Origin: Vibrio algicola
GTDB taxonomy: Bacteria; Pseudomonadota; Gammaproteobacteria; Enterobacterales; Vibrionaceae
Length of the DNA stretch: 64,000 nucleotides
Direction of reading: 5' to 3'
NCBI RefSeq assembly: GCF_009601765.2
Contig: NZ_CP045700.1
Coordinates: 248,001 to 312,000 of the forward strand
Shown here: positions 43,183 through 51,319 of the stretch, piece by piece
Position numbering within the stretch: the first letter of the stretch is position 1
How the letters are laid out: each line of letters opens with the position of its first letter
Notes under the pieces: model-generated
What the model saw: only the letters and a program-made list of their open reading frames with translations
Databases searched by the model: none
What the model was told of the DNA's origin: nothing
Program-made: the position numbers and the translations under genes

Positions 43183-45182
43183 TGTACTTCACAGCCAAAG
43201 AAATAGCTGGCGTGACGGGCATGCCAAAGCTAGAGCGAAATTGTTTAGCCAGACTGAATAACCTATTTAGTCAGCGAGATCTAAATCCTGAATTTAAACG
43301 CAAGCGGCAAGGCACTAAAGCGTTCGAATACCACATTTCTATTTTACCGCTTGCCACACAAGCTGCGCTTTACAAGCGTGAAGGCAAAATCAAAGTGGGT
43401 GATCAGGTTTTCGATTTACCAAAACCCAAAACCACTTCTTACTGTCGCGAAGCATTATGGGTGCGTTGGAACAAAGCTGGCACTCGTGCGCAAGAAAAAG
43501 CGCAAGGTGTACTAAAAGCCGTGCAGACCGTTAGCGAACTTGTGCGCTCTGGCATTGGCAAAATGGCCGCTTATGAAACCGTTTCAAATGAATTCGGGAT
43601 CAGCAAAATGAGCCTACGCCGCGCCTGTTCCAAAGTGAAAGATTTTGCACCGGAAGACTGGGCACCTGCATTGCTTGATCGCAATAAAGAAGTCGCGTCT
43701 GAAATCAAATCGAAACGCTTTGCCTACATCACACCTGCTGCGTGGGATTTTTTCAAAGCCGATTACCTACGCCTAGAACAACCAACTATGGCCGCTTGTT
43801 ACGAGCGCTTAATCGAAGCTGCTCCACAACACGGCTGGAAAGTACCTAGCCTAAAAAGCCTAGACCGCCGTATTCGCCATGAAGTACCACATCAACAACG
43901 AGTGATGCTACGCAAAGGTGAGCACGCATTAATGAGTTTATTCCCAAGCCAAGAACGCAGTGTTGATGGCTTGCATGCCCTTGAATGGATTAATGGCGAT
44001 GGTTACCAGCACAACGTGTTTGTGAAATGGTTCAACGGTGAAATTCTTCGTCCTAAAACATGGTTTTGGCAAGACATCTACTCGCGCAAAATTGTGGGTT
44101 GGCGTTGTGACATCAGCGAAAACACCGACAGCATTCGCCTATCACTTATGGATGTGTGCGAGCGCTACGGCGTACCAAAAGAAATCACCATAGATAACAC
44201 CCGCGCAGCGGCAAACAAATGGATGACTGGCGGCGTTCCTAACCGTTACCGCTTCAAAGTCAAAGAAGATGACCCACTTGGCATCATCCCGATGCTTGGT
44301 ATGAAGCTGCATTGGTCAAGCGTGATCTTGGGTAAAGGTCACGGTCAGGCAAAACCTATCGAACGTGCGTTTGGTGTGGGCGGCCTAGATGAAATGATCG
44401 ACAAACACCCACTGTGTGCAGGTGCCTACACTGGCCCTAACCCAATGGCAAAGCCAGACAACTACGCAAGCAAAGCGATTGATGCAGAAGAGTTCCTAAA
44501 AGCGCTCGCGGCTGGTGTTGAGATGTACAACAGCAAGCAAAACCGCCGCACTGAAATCTGCCAGGGCATGATGAGCTTTAACGATGCCTTTAACGCCAGC
44601 TATGCAGAAGCACCAATCCGTAAAGCGACTCAAGAGCAGCTGCAATTGATGATGCTACAAGCGGAAGCCATCACGGTGAACAAACAACACGCCACCATCA
44701 CGCTTGATGCAGGCGGCAGCTTGAAAGGTCGTAAGAACCGTTACCACCATGAAGCCCTGTTTGATTACGTAGGGCAAAAACTGGTGGCACGTTTTGACCC
44801 ACTCAAACTGCATGACAGCGTAGAAGTTTACACCCTACAAGGCGTGCGAATTTGTACAGCGGAATGTTTAGAGAAAGTCGGCTTCGGCGACACTCAAGCC
44901 GCTCGCGAACACAAACGCAAACGCACTCAATTTACCAAAGCCAACAAGATTGCCGCACAAGCGCAAACCGATATGGATGCGCTGGAAGTGGCCGCCATGA
45001 TGAAGCCGCTTGAAGAAGAGTTCATCCCAGAAACCAAAGTGGTTGAGCCATTCCGCCCTGTGTCCATTGGCAACACCGCTGCACAAGTCCATGTGGATGA
45101 AGATCTGGATGAAGACTACGAAGCCAATTATGCGCAAAACCTTTCGTATCTTGTGGAACAGAAGAACAAAAACCGCCTTTAA
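43182..45182 (+). CDS. MuA-type DDE transposase
   Basis: Catalyses strand transfer for integration and replicative transposition. The 666-residue protein has a Mu-type N-terminal DNA-binding domain (YFTAKEIAGVTGMPK), I-beta/I-gamma HTH regions, and a catalytic core with D273 in NGDGY, D338 in TIDNT and E394 in KPIERAFG, almost the exact positions of MuA D269, D336 and E392. The C-terminal beta-barrel and an Asp/Glu-rich tail for MuB contact follow. ATG shares one base with the ner stop codon. Intact. Confidence 0.97.
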   Translation: MYFTAKEIAGVTGMPKLERNCLARLNNLFSQRDLNPEFKRKRQGTKAFEYHISILPLATQAALYKREGKIKVGDQVFDLPKPKTTSYCREALWVRWNKAGTRAQEKAQGVLKAVQTVSELVRSGIGKMAAYETVSNEFGISKMSLRRACSKVKDFAPEDWAPALLDRNKEVASEIKSKRFAYITPAAWDFFKADYLRLEQPTMAACYERLIEAAPQHGWKVPSLKSLDRRIRHEVPHQQRVMLRKGEHALMSLFPSQERSVDGLHALEWINGDGYQHNVFVKWFNGEILRPKTWFWQDIYSRKIVGWRCDISENTDSIRLSLMDVCERYGVPKEITIDNTRAAANKWMTGGVPNRYRFKVKEDDPLGIIPMLGMKLHWSSVILGKGHGQAKPIERAFGVGGLDEMIDKHPLCAGAYTGPNPMAKPDNYASKAIDAEEFLKALAAGVEMYNSKQNRRTEICQGMMSFNDAFNASYAEAPIRKATQEQLQLMMLQAEAITVNKQHATITLDAGGSLKGRKNRYHHEALFDYVGQKLVARFDPLKLHDSVEVYTLQGVRICTAECLEKVGFGDTQAAREHKRKRTQFTKANKIAAQAQTDMDALEVAAMMKPLEEEFIPETKVVEPFRPVSIGNTAAQVHVDEDLDEDYEANYAQNLSYLVEQKNKNRL

Positions 45183-45216
45183 AACCAATTTAAACCGCCG
45201 ATAAACGGAGCAATTT

Positions 45217-45486
45217 ATGACTAAACAAATGGAAAACGTGATCACTTTAGGCCAACCCCAAGCGACTGAAACCGATGTGTTAATGCGTGTTCGTACTTTG
45301 GTTGACTCAAAAGTGGTTACATCATCGCAGCTAGCGAAAGAGATCAGCGTGTCGCCTGCCACGCTAAGCCAAATCATCAACAACAAATACCAAGCCGACC
45401 CTAGCAAGATTGTTGAGAAGCTTGAGAAATGGTTGCGCATGCGTGAATCACGTAAAGCAACGCCAAGCCAAAACCCGGCTTTGTGA
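45217..45486 (+). CDS. MuB N-terminal HTH domain as a separate protein
   Basis: An 89-residue protein that aligns with the first 80 residues of Mu B: RTLVDSKVVTSSQLAKEISVSPATLSQIINNKYQADPSKIVEKLEKWL. In Mu B this HTH binds DNA non-specifically and is joined to the ATPase. Here a TGA ends it and the next gene begins at an overlapping ATG, so two proteins are made unless ribosomes shift frame. CGGAG precedes the start. Confidence 0.88.
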   Translation: MTKQMENVITLGQPQATETDVLMRVRTLVDSKVVTSSQLAKEISVSPATLSQIINNKYQADPSKIVEKLEKWLRMRESRKATPSQNPAL

Positions 45487-46172
45487 TGACAACCACAGCA
45501 CAGCAAATCACTAACGATTTGACCTACGCCCAAGTGACCGAATCGATTGTCGTGATCTACGGCGCATCCGGTGTCGGCAAATCAGAAACCCTGCACGAGT
45601 ACCAAAAGCAAAACAACAACGTGTGGATGGTGACCGCTTCGCCAAGCCGTTCAAGCCTGACCGAATGCTTATATGAAATTGCGATGGAGCTAGGCATGGA
45701 TCAAGCGCCACGTCGCAAAGGCCCATTAGCGCGAGTGATTCGCCAGCGCCTAAAAGGTACAGAGGGTTTGATCATCATTGATGAAGCCGACCACCTCGAT
45801 TACCCAACCCTAGAAGAGCTGCGCATTCTGCAAGAAGAAACAGGCGTAGGCATGGTGCTAGTAGGTAACAACAAGGTTTATACGCAGCTAACGGGTGGCC
45901 GACGCAATGAAGATTTTGCCCGTTTGTTCTCACGCATTGCGAAAAAGCGCGGCATTCACAAAACCAAACAAGCCGACGTTCGCGCCATTGCACAAGCGTG
46001 GAATGTTCTTGGCGAAACCGAAAACAGCCTGATGTTCCAAATCAGCGAACGCCCGGGTGGTTTACGTCTATTAAGCAAAACCCTAAAGCTTGCGGCCATG
46101 TATGCCAAAGGCGGACAGATTACCGAAAAAGGCTTACGCACTGCGTTTGCTGAATTAGAAACCAATGAGTGA
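45483..46172 (+). CDS. MuB-type AAA+ ATPase, target-selection protein
   Basis: A 229-residue ATPase matching Mu B from about residue 85 onward: Walker A GASGVGKS at 26-33, NNNVWMVTASPS, APRRKGPLARVIRQRLKGTEG, Walker B LIIIDEADH at 96-103, and EFARLFSRIAKK-like DFARLFSRIAKK. MuB binds target DNA and activates MuA. Its N-terminal HTH is encoded by the overlapping upstream gene (ATGA overlap). The ATPase has all its motifs. Confidence 0.95.
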   Translation: MMTTTAQQITNDLTYAQVTESIVVIYGASGVGKSETLHEYQKQNNNVWMVTASPSRSSLTECLYEIAMELGMDQAPRRKGPLARVIRQRLKGTEGLIIIDEADHLDYPTLEELRILQEETGVGMVLVGNNKVYTQLTGGRRNEDFARLFSRIAKKRGIHKTKQADVRAIAQAWNVLGETENSLMFQISERPGGLRLLSKTLKLAAMYAKGGQITEKGLRTAFAELETNE

Positions 46173-46180
46173 GGTGTGAG

Positions 46181-46399
46181 ATGACTGTTGTAAACAAGAG
46201 TAAAGAGACTATCGCAACCCACAACGGGGAAGCTTATTTATGGATAAAGGACTCACAAGGCCAAGTGTTCAAGTTTGATCGCGTTGCGCACATGGTAGAC
46301 GGTGGCGTGGATTTAGACCAAATGAGACCTGATGAGTGCTTGTTGGCTCCCGGTCACATCTATCGATTTGATAAGGAGTTAACCAATGATGCACTTTAA
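46181..46399 (+). CDS. Phage early protein, unknown function
   Basis: A 72-residue acidic protein (VNKSKETIATHNGEAYLWIKDSQGQVFKFDRVAHMVDGG...). GAGGTG is eight bases before the ATG. It lies directly after the MuB ATPase gene and overlaps the next start. No family recognised. Confidence 0.7.
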   Translation: MTVVNKSKETIATHNGEAYLWIKDSQGQVFKFDRVAHMVDGGVDLDQMRPDECLLAPGHIYRFDKELTNDAL

Positions 46400-46706
46400 C
46401 GAAAAACGCCGCGCGGTTCGCAATGCCATTGAACGCTTAGAACGTGAAGGCGCTGCTGTGATTGGCTGGAACGTCAAACTCGCTATTCCAACCATCACTA
46501 TTGAAATGCCGCCTGTGTCGTTGATGACCAAAGCCTACACGGTCACAGAGCGTAAAGCAGGCAAGCGTGTGACTAGCCATGTCGCCAAGCTTAGCGGCTG
46601 CTTAGTTCGTTGGTACGACAGCGAACTACCAGAAGCCTTTTTTATCACTCAACACCTAAACCCATACGCGCCAGAGCTTATCGCTTCATGGCCGACGAAC
46701 TTATAA
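46386..46706 (+). CDS. Phage early protein, unknown function
   Basis: A 106-residue basic protein with an N-terminal helix (KRRAVRNAIERLEREGA) and a beta-rich remainder (VKLAIPTITIEMPPVS). AAGGAG precedes overlapping ATG codons. It is part of the run of small early genes between B and gemA, where Mu carries kil, gam and related non-essential genes. I see no similarity to Gam. Confidence 0.7.
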   Translation: MMHFNEKRRAVRNAIERLEREGAAVIGWNVKLAIPTITIEMPPVSLMTKAYTVTERKAGKRVTSHVAKLSGCLVRWYDSELPEAFFITQHLNPYAPELIASWPTNL

Positions 46707-46717
46707 GAGAAACGACT

Positions 46718-47341
46718 ATGACTACCCAAAACCCAAACCAAGCACCTGAAGGCTACCGCTTTAACGCACAAAGCCACCTAGTACCTGAGAGCCAAATCAA
46801 AGCGATTGATCTCATTCGTGATGATGTGGTGATGACCATAGTGCAAGAAGCTCGCATCCAGCAGCAACGCCTTGCCACTTTTAAAGCAGGAGCCATGAAC
46901 AAGGTCGCCGACTTTGTAGACCTATCCGCTGAAGAATACGGCGTGAACTATGGCGGCACTAAAGGAAACGTCACACTGGTTTCATTTGATGGCCGCTACA
47001 AATTGCAACGAGCTATGGGTGAACACCGCGTGTTTGATGAACGCATTCAAGCCGCGAAAACCAAGATTGATGCGTGTATTCAACGCTGGTCGGAAGGTTC
47101 AAGCGACCAAATCAAAGCCCTTGTGGATCATGCTTTCCGTGTGAATAAACAAGGCCACATTGATGTAAACCAGGTGCTGAGTTTGCGCCAATTAGATATT
47201 GATGATGCGGAATGGTTAGACGCCATGGAAGCGATTGCCGATTCAATTCAAATCACTGGCACCAGTTCTTATTTGCGCTTGTACGAGCGTCAAGAGAACG
47301 GCGCTTATACACAAATCCCACTCGACATTTCAAAACTGTGA
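46718..47341 (+). CDS. DUF3164 family phage protein
   Basis: A 207-residue protein of the DUF3164 family, common in Mu-like early regions: PEGYRFNAQSHLVPESQIKAIDLIRDDVV near the start, DFVDLSAEEYGVNYGGTKGNVTLVSFDGRYKLQRA in the middle and a C-terminal TGTSSYLRLYERQENG. The ATG is the one at MTTQNPN; the upstream frame overlaps the previous gene and is not used. Function unknown. Confidence 0.88.
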   Translation: MTTQNPNQAPEGYRFNAQSHLVPESQIKAIDLIRDDVVMTIVQEARIQQQRLATFKAGAMNKVADFVDLSAEEYGVNYGGTKGNVTLVSFDGRYKLQRAMGEHRVFDERIQAAKTKIDACIQRWSEGSSDQIKALVDHAFRVNKQGHIDVNQVLSLRQLDIDDAEWLDAMEAIADSIQITGTSSYLRLYERQENGAYTQIPLDISKL

Positions 47342-47348
47342 GGTCGTT

Positions 47349-47567
47349 ATGGCTCAGTCAAACCAACTACTTGATTGCCCGATGCGCCGTGAGTTCTTGC
47401 TAAAGAAAATGCAAGAACGCACACCAGACGAGTTAATTGAGCAAATTCAACAGGCGGCCAAAGGCGACCCGCGCAAGGAGTTCAACAAAGGCGTTGCCGC
47501 TACCTGCCAATGGTTACTTGGTCTTGGTGATAAACCCTTTGGAGGAAATGACGATGCCACGCAGTAA
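47349..47567 (+). CDS. Small phage early protein
   Basis: A 72-residue helical protein (LLDCPMRREFLLKKMQERTPDELIEQIQQAAKGDPRKEF...). GAGGTCG lies before the ATG. Its end overlaps the next start. No family recognised; translational packing with neighbours supports it. Confidence 0.7.
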   Translation: MAQSNQLLDCPMRREFLLKKMQERTPDELIEQIQQAAKGDPRKEFNKGVAATCQWLLGLGDKPFGGNDDATQ

Positions 47568-47724
47568 TGAGCTTATTCCTTGCATCATGCTGCACAACCG
47601 CATGAGTAAAGAACAAGCCGAAGCGTGGGCAGACAAACATTGTGGGGATTGGCGCAATACCCCACTACCCAAAGCGAAGCGGATCAAGTCAATCGCTTCA
47701 AATGAAAAGGAATGGGAAGAATGA
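47554..47724 (+). CDS. Small phage early protein
   Basis: A 56-residue protein (NELIPCIMLHNRMSKEQAEAWADKHCGDWRNTPLPKA...). GGAGGA stands seven bases before this ATG; an ATG two codons earlier is too close to it. It overlaps both neighbours by a few bases. Function unknown. Confidence 0.65.
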   Translation: MPRSNELIPCIMLHNRMSKEQAEAWADKHCGDWRNTPLPKAKRIKSIASNEKEWEE

Positions 47725-47936
47725 ATAAACAAAAAATATTAGATGATTTATTGAAAATTTTTGATGAACAAATCGAAGCTGAAAAAGAATCACGATCAGA
47801 AAAAGATAAAGACTCTATGAGCCAAGGTGAAGTTTCAGATTGGCATTACGATGATGGCCGTGTTGATGGTGTCGATACTGGTCGATTTTTAGTTGAAGAA
47901 TATTTTCAAGGATTAGAAGAGCAGCCAAATGAATAA
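47721..47936 (+). CDS. Small acidic phage protein
   Basis: A 71-residue strongly acidic, helical protein (KILDDLLKIFDEQIEAEKESRSEKDKDSM...VDGVDTGRFLVEEYFQGLEE). The ATG overlaps the previous stop as ATGA and follows GGGAAGA. Small acidic phage proteins are often DNA mimics or host-takeover factors, but I have no direct evidence for that. Confidence 0.68.
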   Translation: MNKQKILDDLLKIFDEQIEAEKESRSEKDKDSMSQGEVSDWHYDDGRVDGVDTGRFLVEEYFQGLEEQPNE

Positions 47937-48084
47937 CCCTTACACCTGCATACACAGCAAACAAGCAATAGAAAACCAGTTGGAACTTGCGGAAGAAAAA
48001 CACCACAGCGATGTGTACATGCAAGGTGTAGTCGATGCCCTGATGTGGGTACTAGGGCAAACCCCACCGCCAGCCGAAGACTAA
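47929..48084 (+). CDS. Small phage protein (51 residues)
   Basis: Begins inside the last codons of the acidic protein gene (AATGAATAA) and encodes MNNPYTCIHSKQAIENQLEL and then a helix ending WVLGQTPPPAED. No ribosome site of note other than the purine-rich GAAGAGCAG upstream. Kept because of the tight overlap and sensible composition. A hairpin of about ten pairs (48096-48124) follows it. Confidence 0.55.
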   Translation: MNNPYTCIHSKQAIENQLELAEEKHHSDVYMQGVVDALMWVLGQTPPPAED

Positions 48085-48172
48085 CCCGAACGAAACAGAT
48101 AGCCGAACAGTTAGCGGTTATCTGTCTATCTAGCGTCGTGGCTAGGTACTGATGAGTAGCGAAGAGGTTTTT

Positions 48173-48631
48173 ATGAGTACAGAAATAACCAAAGAAATGT
48201 GGAAAAAAATTGAAGATGAAATGTCTGATGGTTGGGTAAGTATCGTCTTTGCCTACAAAGGATATGAAGTAGGTGTTGAGCGCGTTCGAGCTTCTGAATC
48301 TAAAACATGCCTGCAAGTTTATATTGATGGGATCATTAAAGGTGAATGGGTGAGCTTTTCAGGGAACGATGGCATTAGTGATAAAGCGCCAGCGATTCTA
48401 GCTGATGTGTGGTGTAAGAAGACCAAATCGAAATACGACACAAAATTTAAAACTAGCATGACGAAAATATGGGGGAAACGTCGAGTTACAAAGAAATATC
48501 CAGATCTTAATGATAAACATGTTTTCCATGTTCCAACGTTTTCTAAAGCTTCCGTAGTGTGTCGTCAATTTAAAAAGCTTGAAGGCATTACTTTGGTTAA
48601 GTCTAAAAGCTCTTTCACGGGAGATTTGTAA
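48173..48631 (+). CDS. Phage early protein, unknown function
   Basis: A 152-residue basic protein: an acidic N-terminal helix, a beta-rich middle (VSIVFAYKGYEVGVERVR) and a Lys-rich second half (KKTKSKYDTKFKTSMTKIWGKRRVTKK). GAAGAGG precedes the ATG. AT-rich compared with the transposase genes, suggesting a separate origin. Its stop overlaps the DUF3850 start. No family recognised. Confidence 0.72.
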   Translation: MSTEITKEMWKKIEDEMSDGWVSIVFAYKGYEVGVERVRASESKTCLQVYIDGIIKGEWVSFSGNDGISDKAPAILADVWCKKTKSKYDTKFKTSMTKIWGKRRVTKKYPDLNDKHVFHVPTFSKASVVCRQFKKLEGITLVKSKSSFTGDL

Positions 48632-48957
48632 TGAAAGCCAAGTCCTCAACAGAAAAGCTACGTGAATATGTAGACTTATTTTTAAATAGCCCAACCTCAA
48701 ATGTCCATGATTTAAAAATACTACCCAATTACTTTAATGCACAGTTATCAGGAGCTAAGCGTTTTGAGGTTCGTTGTGCAGATCGTGATTACAACGTAGG
48801 TGACTTTTTAGTGCTTAATGAATGGGATGGTGAAAAATACACAGGCAGAAAGCTTGAAGTAACGATCACTTATATCTTGGGTGGCTATGACTTTGATGGT
48901 CTAGTTCCTGGCTTTGTCATTCTTGGTACAAGTGATGCAGTTGAGGTGAAGCAATGA
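48631..48957 (+). CDS. DUF3850 (ASCH/PUA-like) phage protein
   Basis: A 108-residue protein with the DUF3850 pattern HDLKILPNYFNAQLSGAKRFEVRCADRDYNVGDFLVLNEW...GRKLEVTITYIL. The fold is related to ASCH/PUA RNA-binding domains, and the family is common in phages. RNA or nucleotide binding is inferred from the fold. Start and stop both overlap neighbours (TAATG, ATGA). Confidence 0.88.
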   Translation: MKAKSSTEKLREYVDLFLNSPTSNVHDLKILPNYFNAQLSGAKRFEVRCADRDYNVGDFLVLNEWDGEKYTGRKLEVTITYILGGYDFDGLVPGFVILGTSDAVEVKQ

Positions 48958-49511
48958 AACTCACCCGTTGCCCTGTGTGCCACTGCAACATTCACTTGGA
49001 TGCGTTAATCCAAGACCAAGCAGGTCGTGACTTGCTTGGTGATGTGGCGGCACTGCCTGATTTTATCGCTCGTCCATTGTTGAATTACATCGGCTTGTTT
49101 CGTCCGCTCAAGTCAGATTTATCCAATGGTCGTGCGCTGCGCCTCATGCGTGAAGTCACCGATGAATACAAAGCGGATCATCTACTTGCTTCCGCCTTGA
49201 TTGAAACGGTCAACAAACTGCGTGAAAAGCGCATTCAGTTTCAAGACGTGAAGCCACTCGCCAACCACAACTATTTAAAGCAGGTATACAAAAGCCTAGC
49301 GGTAAAAAATAACGTAGCAATGCCTACAGAAAACCACACTCACCAAGGCAAAGCGGAAGCGGTACAAACCACCAAGCCTGATGATAGCCAATGGTACATC
49401 GAGCAAGCCACTCGCATGGTGAAGATGGGCATCGACCCACTCGGTGAGAAAAGCACCATTGCAAATAAGTTGAAAGAAATGAACTGGAGACCGCCATGTC
49501 AGCAATGCTAA
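48954..49511 (+). CDS. Phage early protein with N-terminal zinc-knuckle-like motif
   Basis: A 185-residue protein. It opens with CPVCHCNIHLDAL, a C-x2-C-x-C cluster, then a long helical body (GLFRPLKSDLSNGRALRLMREVTDEYKADHLLASALIETV), and ends WRPPCQQC. The layout is seen next to gemA in other Vibrio Mu-like phages as far as I recall, but I know no function. It overlaps gemA by 16 bp. Confidence 0.72.
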   Translation: MKLTRCPVCHCNIHLDALIQDQAGRDLLGDVAALPDFIARPLLNYIGLFRPLKSDLSNGRALRLMREVTDEYKADHLLASALIETVNKLREKRIQFQDVKPLANHNYLKQVYKSLAVKNNVAMPTENHTHQGKAEAVQTTKPDDSQWYIEQATRMVKMGIDPLGEKSTIANKLKEMNWRPPCQQC

Positions 49512-50020
49512 AAATGGTACAGATTGGCAAGCGTCAGTTGAACTTAGATGATGATGTTTACCGCGATATGTTAGAGCAAATTACAGGCCAACGAAGCTGC
49601 AAAGGCTTGAGTGACGCCAAGCTAAAACAAGTGGTCGATTGGATGAAAACCAAAGGCTTCAAAGTGAAGCGCAAGCCACGCCCAAGAGCGGAAGAAGTCA
49701 CGGTTATTCGAGCTATTTGGATCACCATGCACCAACAAGGTTTTGTGCGTAACCCCAAAGACCTAGCAATAGACGCCTACTGCAAACGCATGACCAAACA
49801 GATTAACGGCAAAGGCGTAGAACGCGCTAACTGGATGAACCAAGAACAAGCCGCTTATGTGTTGGAAGCGTTAAAACGTTGGCATGTGCGTTTAATGGAT
49901 GAAGCGTGTATTGCGAACGGCTGGCGTAAATGCCGCAATGAATACGGGAACTTACCCAGTCATGCCGTAATGAGCGCGCATTACGACATAGAACATCGAA
50001 AACATAACCCTATCGACTAA
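49496..50020 (+). CDS. gemA: GemA-like regulatory protein (DUF1018, Mu gp16)
   Basis: A 174-residue protein of the GemA/DUF1018 family: KRQLNLDDDVYRDMLEQITGQRSCKGLSDAKLKQVVDWMKTKGFK near the start and a WMNQEQAAYVLEALKRWHVRL segment later. Mu GemA alters host gene expression and supercoiling. It ends the early operon and is followed by a terminator. Confidence 0.92.
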   Translation: MSAMLKMVQIGKRQLNLDDDVYRDMLEQITGQRSCKGLSDAKLKQVVDWMKTKGFKVKRKPRPRAEEVTVIRAIWITMHQQGFVRNPKDLAIDAYCKRMTKQINGKGVERANWMNQEQAAYVLEALKRWHVRLMDEACIANGWRKCRNEYGNLPSHAVMSAHYDIEHRKHNPID

Positions 50021-50023
50021 CCA

Positions 50024-50052
50024 AAACGCCCAATTCAACGGGCGTTTTTTTA
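50024..50052 (+). terminator. Terminator of the phage early operon
   Basis: Stem AAACGCCC/GGGCGTTT with an eight-base loop and seven T. Confidence 0.88.
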
Positions 50053-50130
50053 TTGCCTACCTTTCTCATTATTTCCCATTCCGGAACATCTATACGATAT
50101 CGGTTGACGTGTTTTTAATCACCGCTAACA

Positions 50131-50151
50131 ATTCCCATATTAAGTGGGAAT
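50131..50151. promoter_or_regulatory. Inverted repeat upstream of mor
   Basis: ATTCCCA-N7-TGGGAAT, perfect 7-bp arms, 15 bp before the mor start. A second TTCCCATTCCGGAA lies about 50 bp upstream. Candidate operator for the middle promoter. Confidence 0.5.
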
Positions 50152-50165
50152 AAGCGAGATTAATA

Positions 50166-50558
50166 ATGACAGAGCAAAACCTTGATATGTTGGGCTTTGA
50201 TGACGTGTCGATTGAAGCGATTAAAGATTTAGACACCGAAGATTGCCGATGGCCGGAAGCCATGCGCCAAATGTACGATATTTTAAAGCATGAGCTTATC
50301 GAGGCTGGCGTGAGTGAAGAGTTAGCCATTCGTCAGTTAAGCAGTATTTGTAAAGCCTTTGGTGGCATGCAGTTCTACTTGCCACGAGGCAACCAACTTG
50401 CAAACGAGATTAAACACTTGCACATTTGGAACGAGTTTACAGGCAACAATGTCACTGAATTATCTCGTAAATATGATGTGAGTATGCAACACATTTACCG
50501 AGTTATTGCTAAGATGCGTAACCGCGAAGTGAAAAAACGACAACATGATTTATTTTAG
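50166..50558 (+). CDS. mor: Mor/C-family transcription activator
   Basis: A 130-residue activator: the Mor N-terminal dimer region (DCRWPEAMRQMYDILKHELIEAGVSEELAIRQLSSICKAFGGMQFYLPRG) and a C-terminal HTH (NVTELSRKYDVSMQHIYRVIAKMR). In Mu, Mor turns on the middle promoter that makes C, and C turns on late genes. Only one Mor/C-family gene is seen here, so it may drive lysis and head genes directly. Confidence 0.93.
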   Translation: MTEQNLDMLGFDDVSIEAIKDLDTEDCRWPEAMRQMYDILKHELIEAGVSEELAIRQLSSICKAFGGMQFYLPRGNQLANEIKHLHIWNEFTGNNVTELSRKYDVSMQHIYRVIAKMRNREVKKRQHDLF

Positions 50559-50569
50559 AAGGAATTATT

Positions 50570-50752
50570 ATGACTATTTTTGATTTATTGGTAGCAATTA
50601 TCGTGGGCTTAATTACCGCATTCCCTTTGTGTAAAGTAGCGCAGCGCGTTGGCTTGAAATCTGATTGGTGGGTAATGTTGGTTCTAGTTCTTATTCCTGT
50701 ATTACAGTTGCCATATCTTTACTACATTGCTCTAAGTCAGTGGAAAAAGTGA
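50570..50752 (+). CDS. Small phage membrane protein
   Basis: A 60-residue protein with two hydrophobic helices (LLVAIIVGLITAFPLC and VMLVLVLIPVLQLPYLYYIAL). GAAGGAAT precedes the ATG. It lies between mor and the gpF-like gene, upstream of the endolysin, so it could be a holin or anti-holin component. Confidence 0.7.
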   Translation: MTIFDLLVAIIVGLITAFPLCKVAQRVGLKSDWWVMLVLVLIPVLQLPYLYYIALSQWKK

Positions 50753-50759
50753 GGTAATC

Positions 50760-51239
50760 ATGGCCAAGAACTTAGCCTTTGATTCTGCTTTTGATTTTGT
50801 TTGCAAGCAATTAAATGTACCGAGTGCAGCGTTAAAATCTTTGCATAAGATTCTATCTAAGAATATCAATGACAGAAGAAACGCCCTAAAACAAGCAATT
50901 GAAATTTTACCTTATAACTGGATGTGTGAATCTATTTCGCCAATTCTAATTGGTAACAAGAAAGATGATATAAGTAAAAACCATATTGATTTTTTAGTAT
51001 TTAGAATCATATCTTTGACCAGAGTGAATGAGCAATGGGATCGCATTCATAGAACTAAGCGAGTAATGCCAAACCTGTTACTTCAGCGTGGAACATTTAT
51101 TCTAGATTGCGCTATCCACGAACCCGATAATGGTAAGGTATTTTCTGTCGATGATGAATATTGGACTACGCACCCATTAAATGAAGATCTGACATGTAAT
51201 TGCTCTATTAGACAATTAAGCCGACACGAACACCCATAA
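50760..51239 (+). CDS. Stand-alone gpF (Mu gp30) C-terminal-domain-like protein
   Basis: A 159-residue protein. Its second half (NEQWDRIHRTKRVMPNLLLQ...VFSVDDEYWTTH...CNCSIRQLSRHEHP) aligns clearly with residues about 128-195 of the minor head protein gpF encoded 7 kb downstream (GQWERIERTKRAMPYLLYQ...LLPVDDEWWQQH...CKCWIRQVSKYEYG). The first half is unrelated and unknown. The key PPNGWGC segment of gpF is reduced to LNEDLTC. It starts just after the membrane-protein gene. AT-rich. Role unknown: remnant duplication or a protein that acts on head assembly. Confidence 0.75.
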   Translation: MAKNLAFDSAFDFVCKQLNVPSAALKSLHKILSKNINDRRNALKQAIEILPYNWMCESISPILIGNKKDDISKNHIDFLVFRIISLTRVNEQWDRIHRTKRVMPNLLLQRGTFILDCAIHEPDNGKVFSVDDEYWTTHPLNEDLTCNCSIRQLSRHEHP

Positions 51240-51243
51240 ACAA

Positions 51244-51261
51244 CAACCAACGTTAATCCGC
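51244..51261. repeat. 18-bp repeat, copy 1 (before the endolysin gene)
   Basis: CAACCAACGTTAATCCGC, identical to 59278-59295. It lies 58 bp upstream of the endolysin start. In Mu a late promoter (Plys) is at this place, so it may be an activator site. Confidence 0.8.
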
Positions 51262-51275
51262 TTACCCCCTTAATA

Positions 51276-51317
51276 AAAAGCACAATCGAGTAAACAACTT
51301 ACTCGGCGGTGCTTTTT
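51276..51317 (+). terminator. Bipartite hairpin with T run directly before the endolysin start
   Basis: Outer arms AAAAGCAC/GTGCTTTT and inner arms CGAGTAA/TTACTCG, followed by seven T and then the ATG two bases on. It ends the mor transcript; it also leaves the next gene without an ordinary ribosome site. Confidence 0.8.
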
Positions 51318-51319
51318 TT

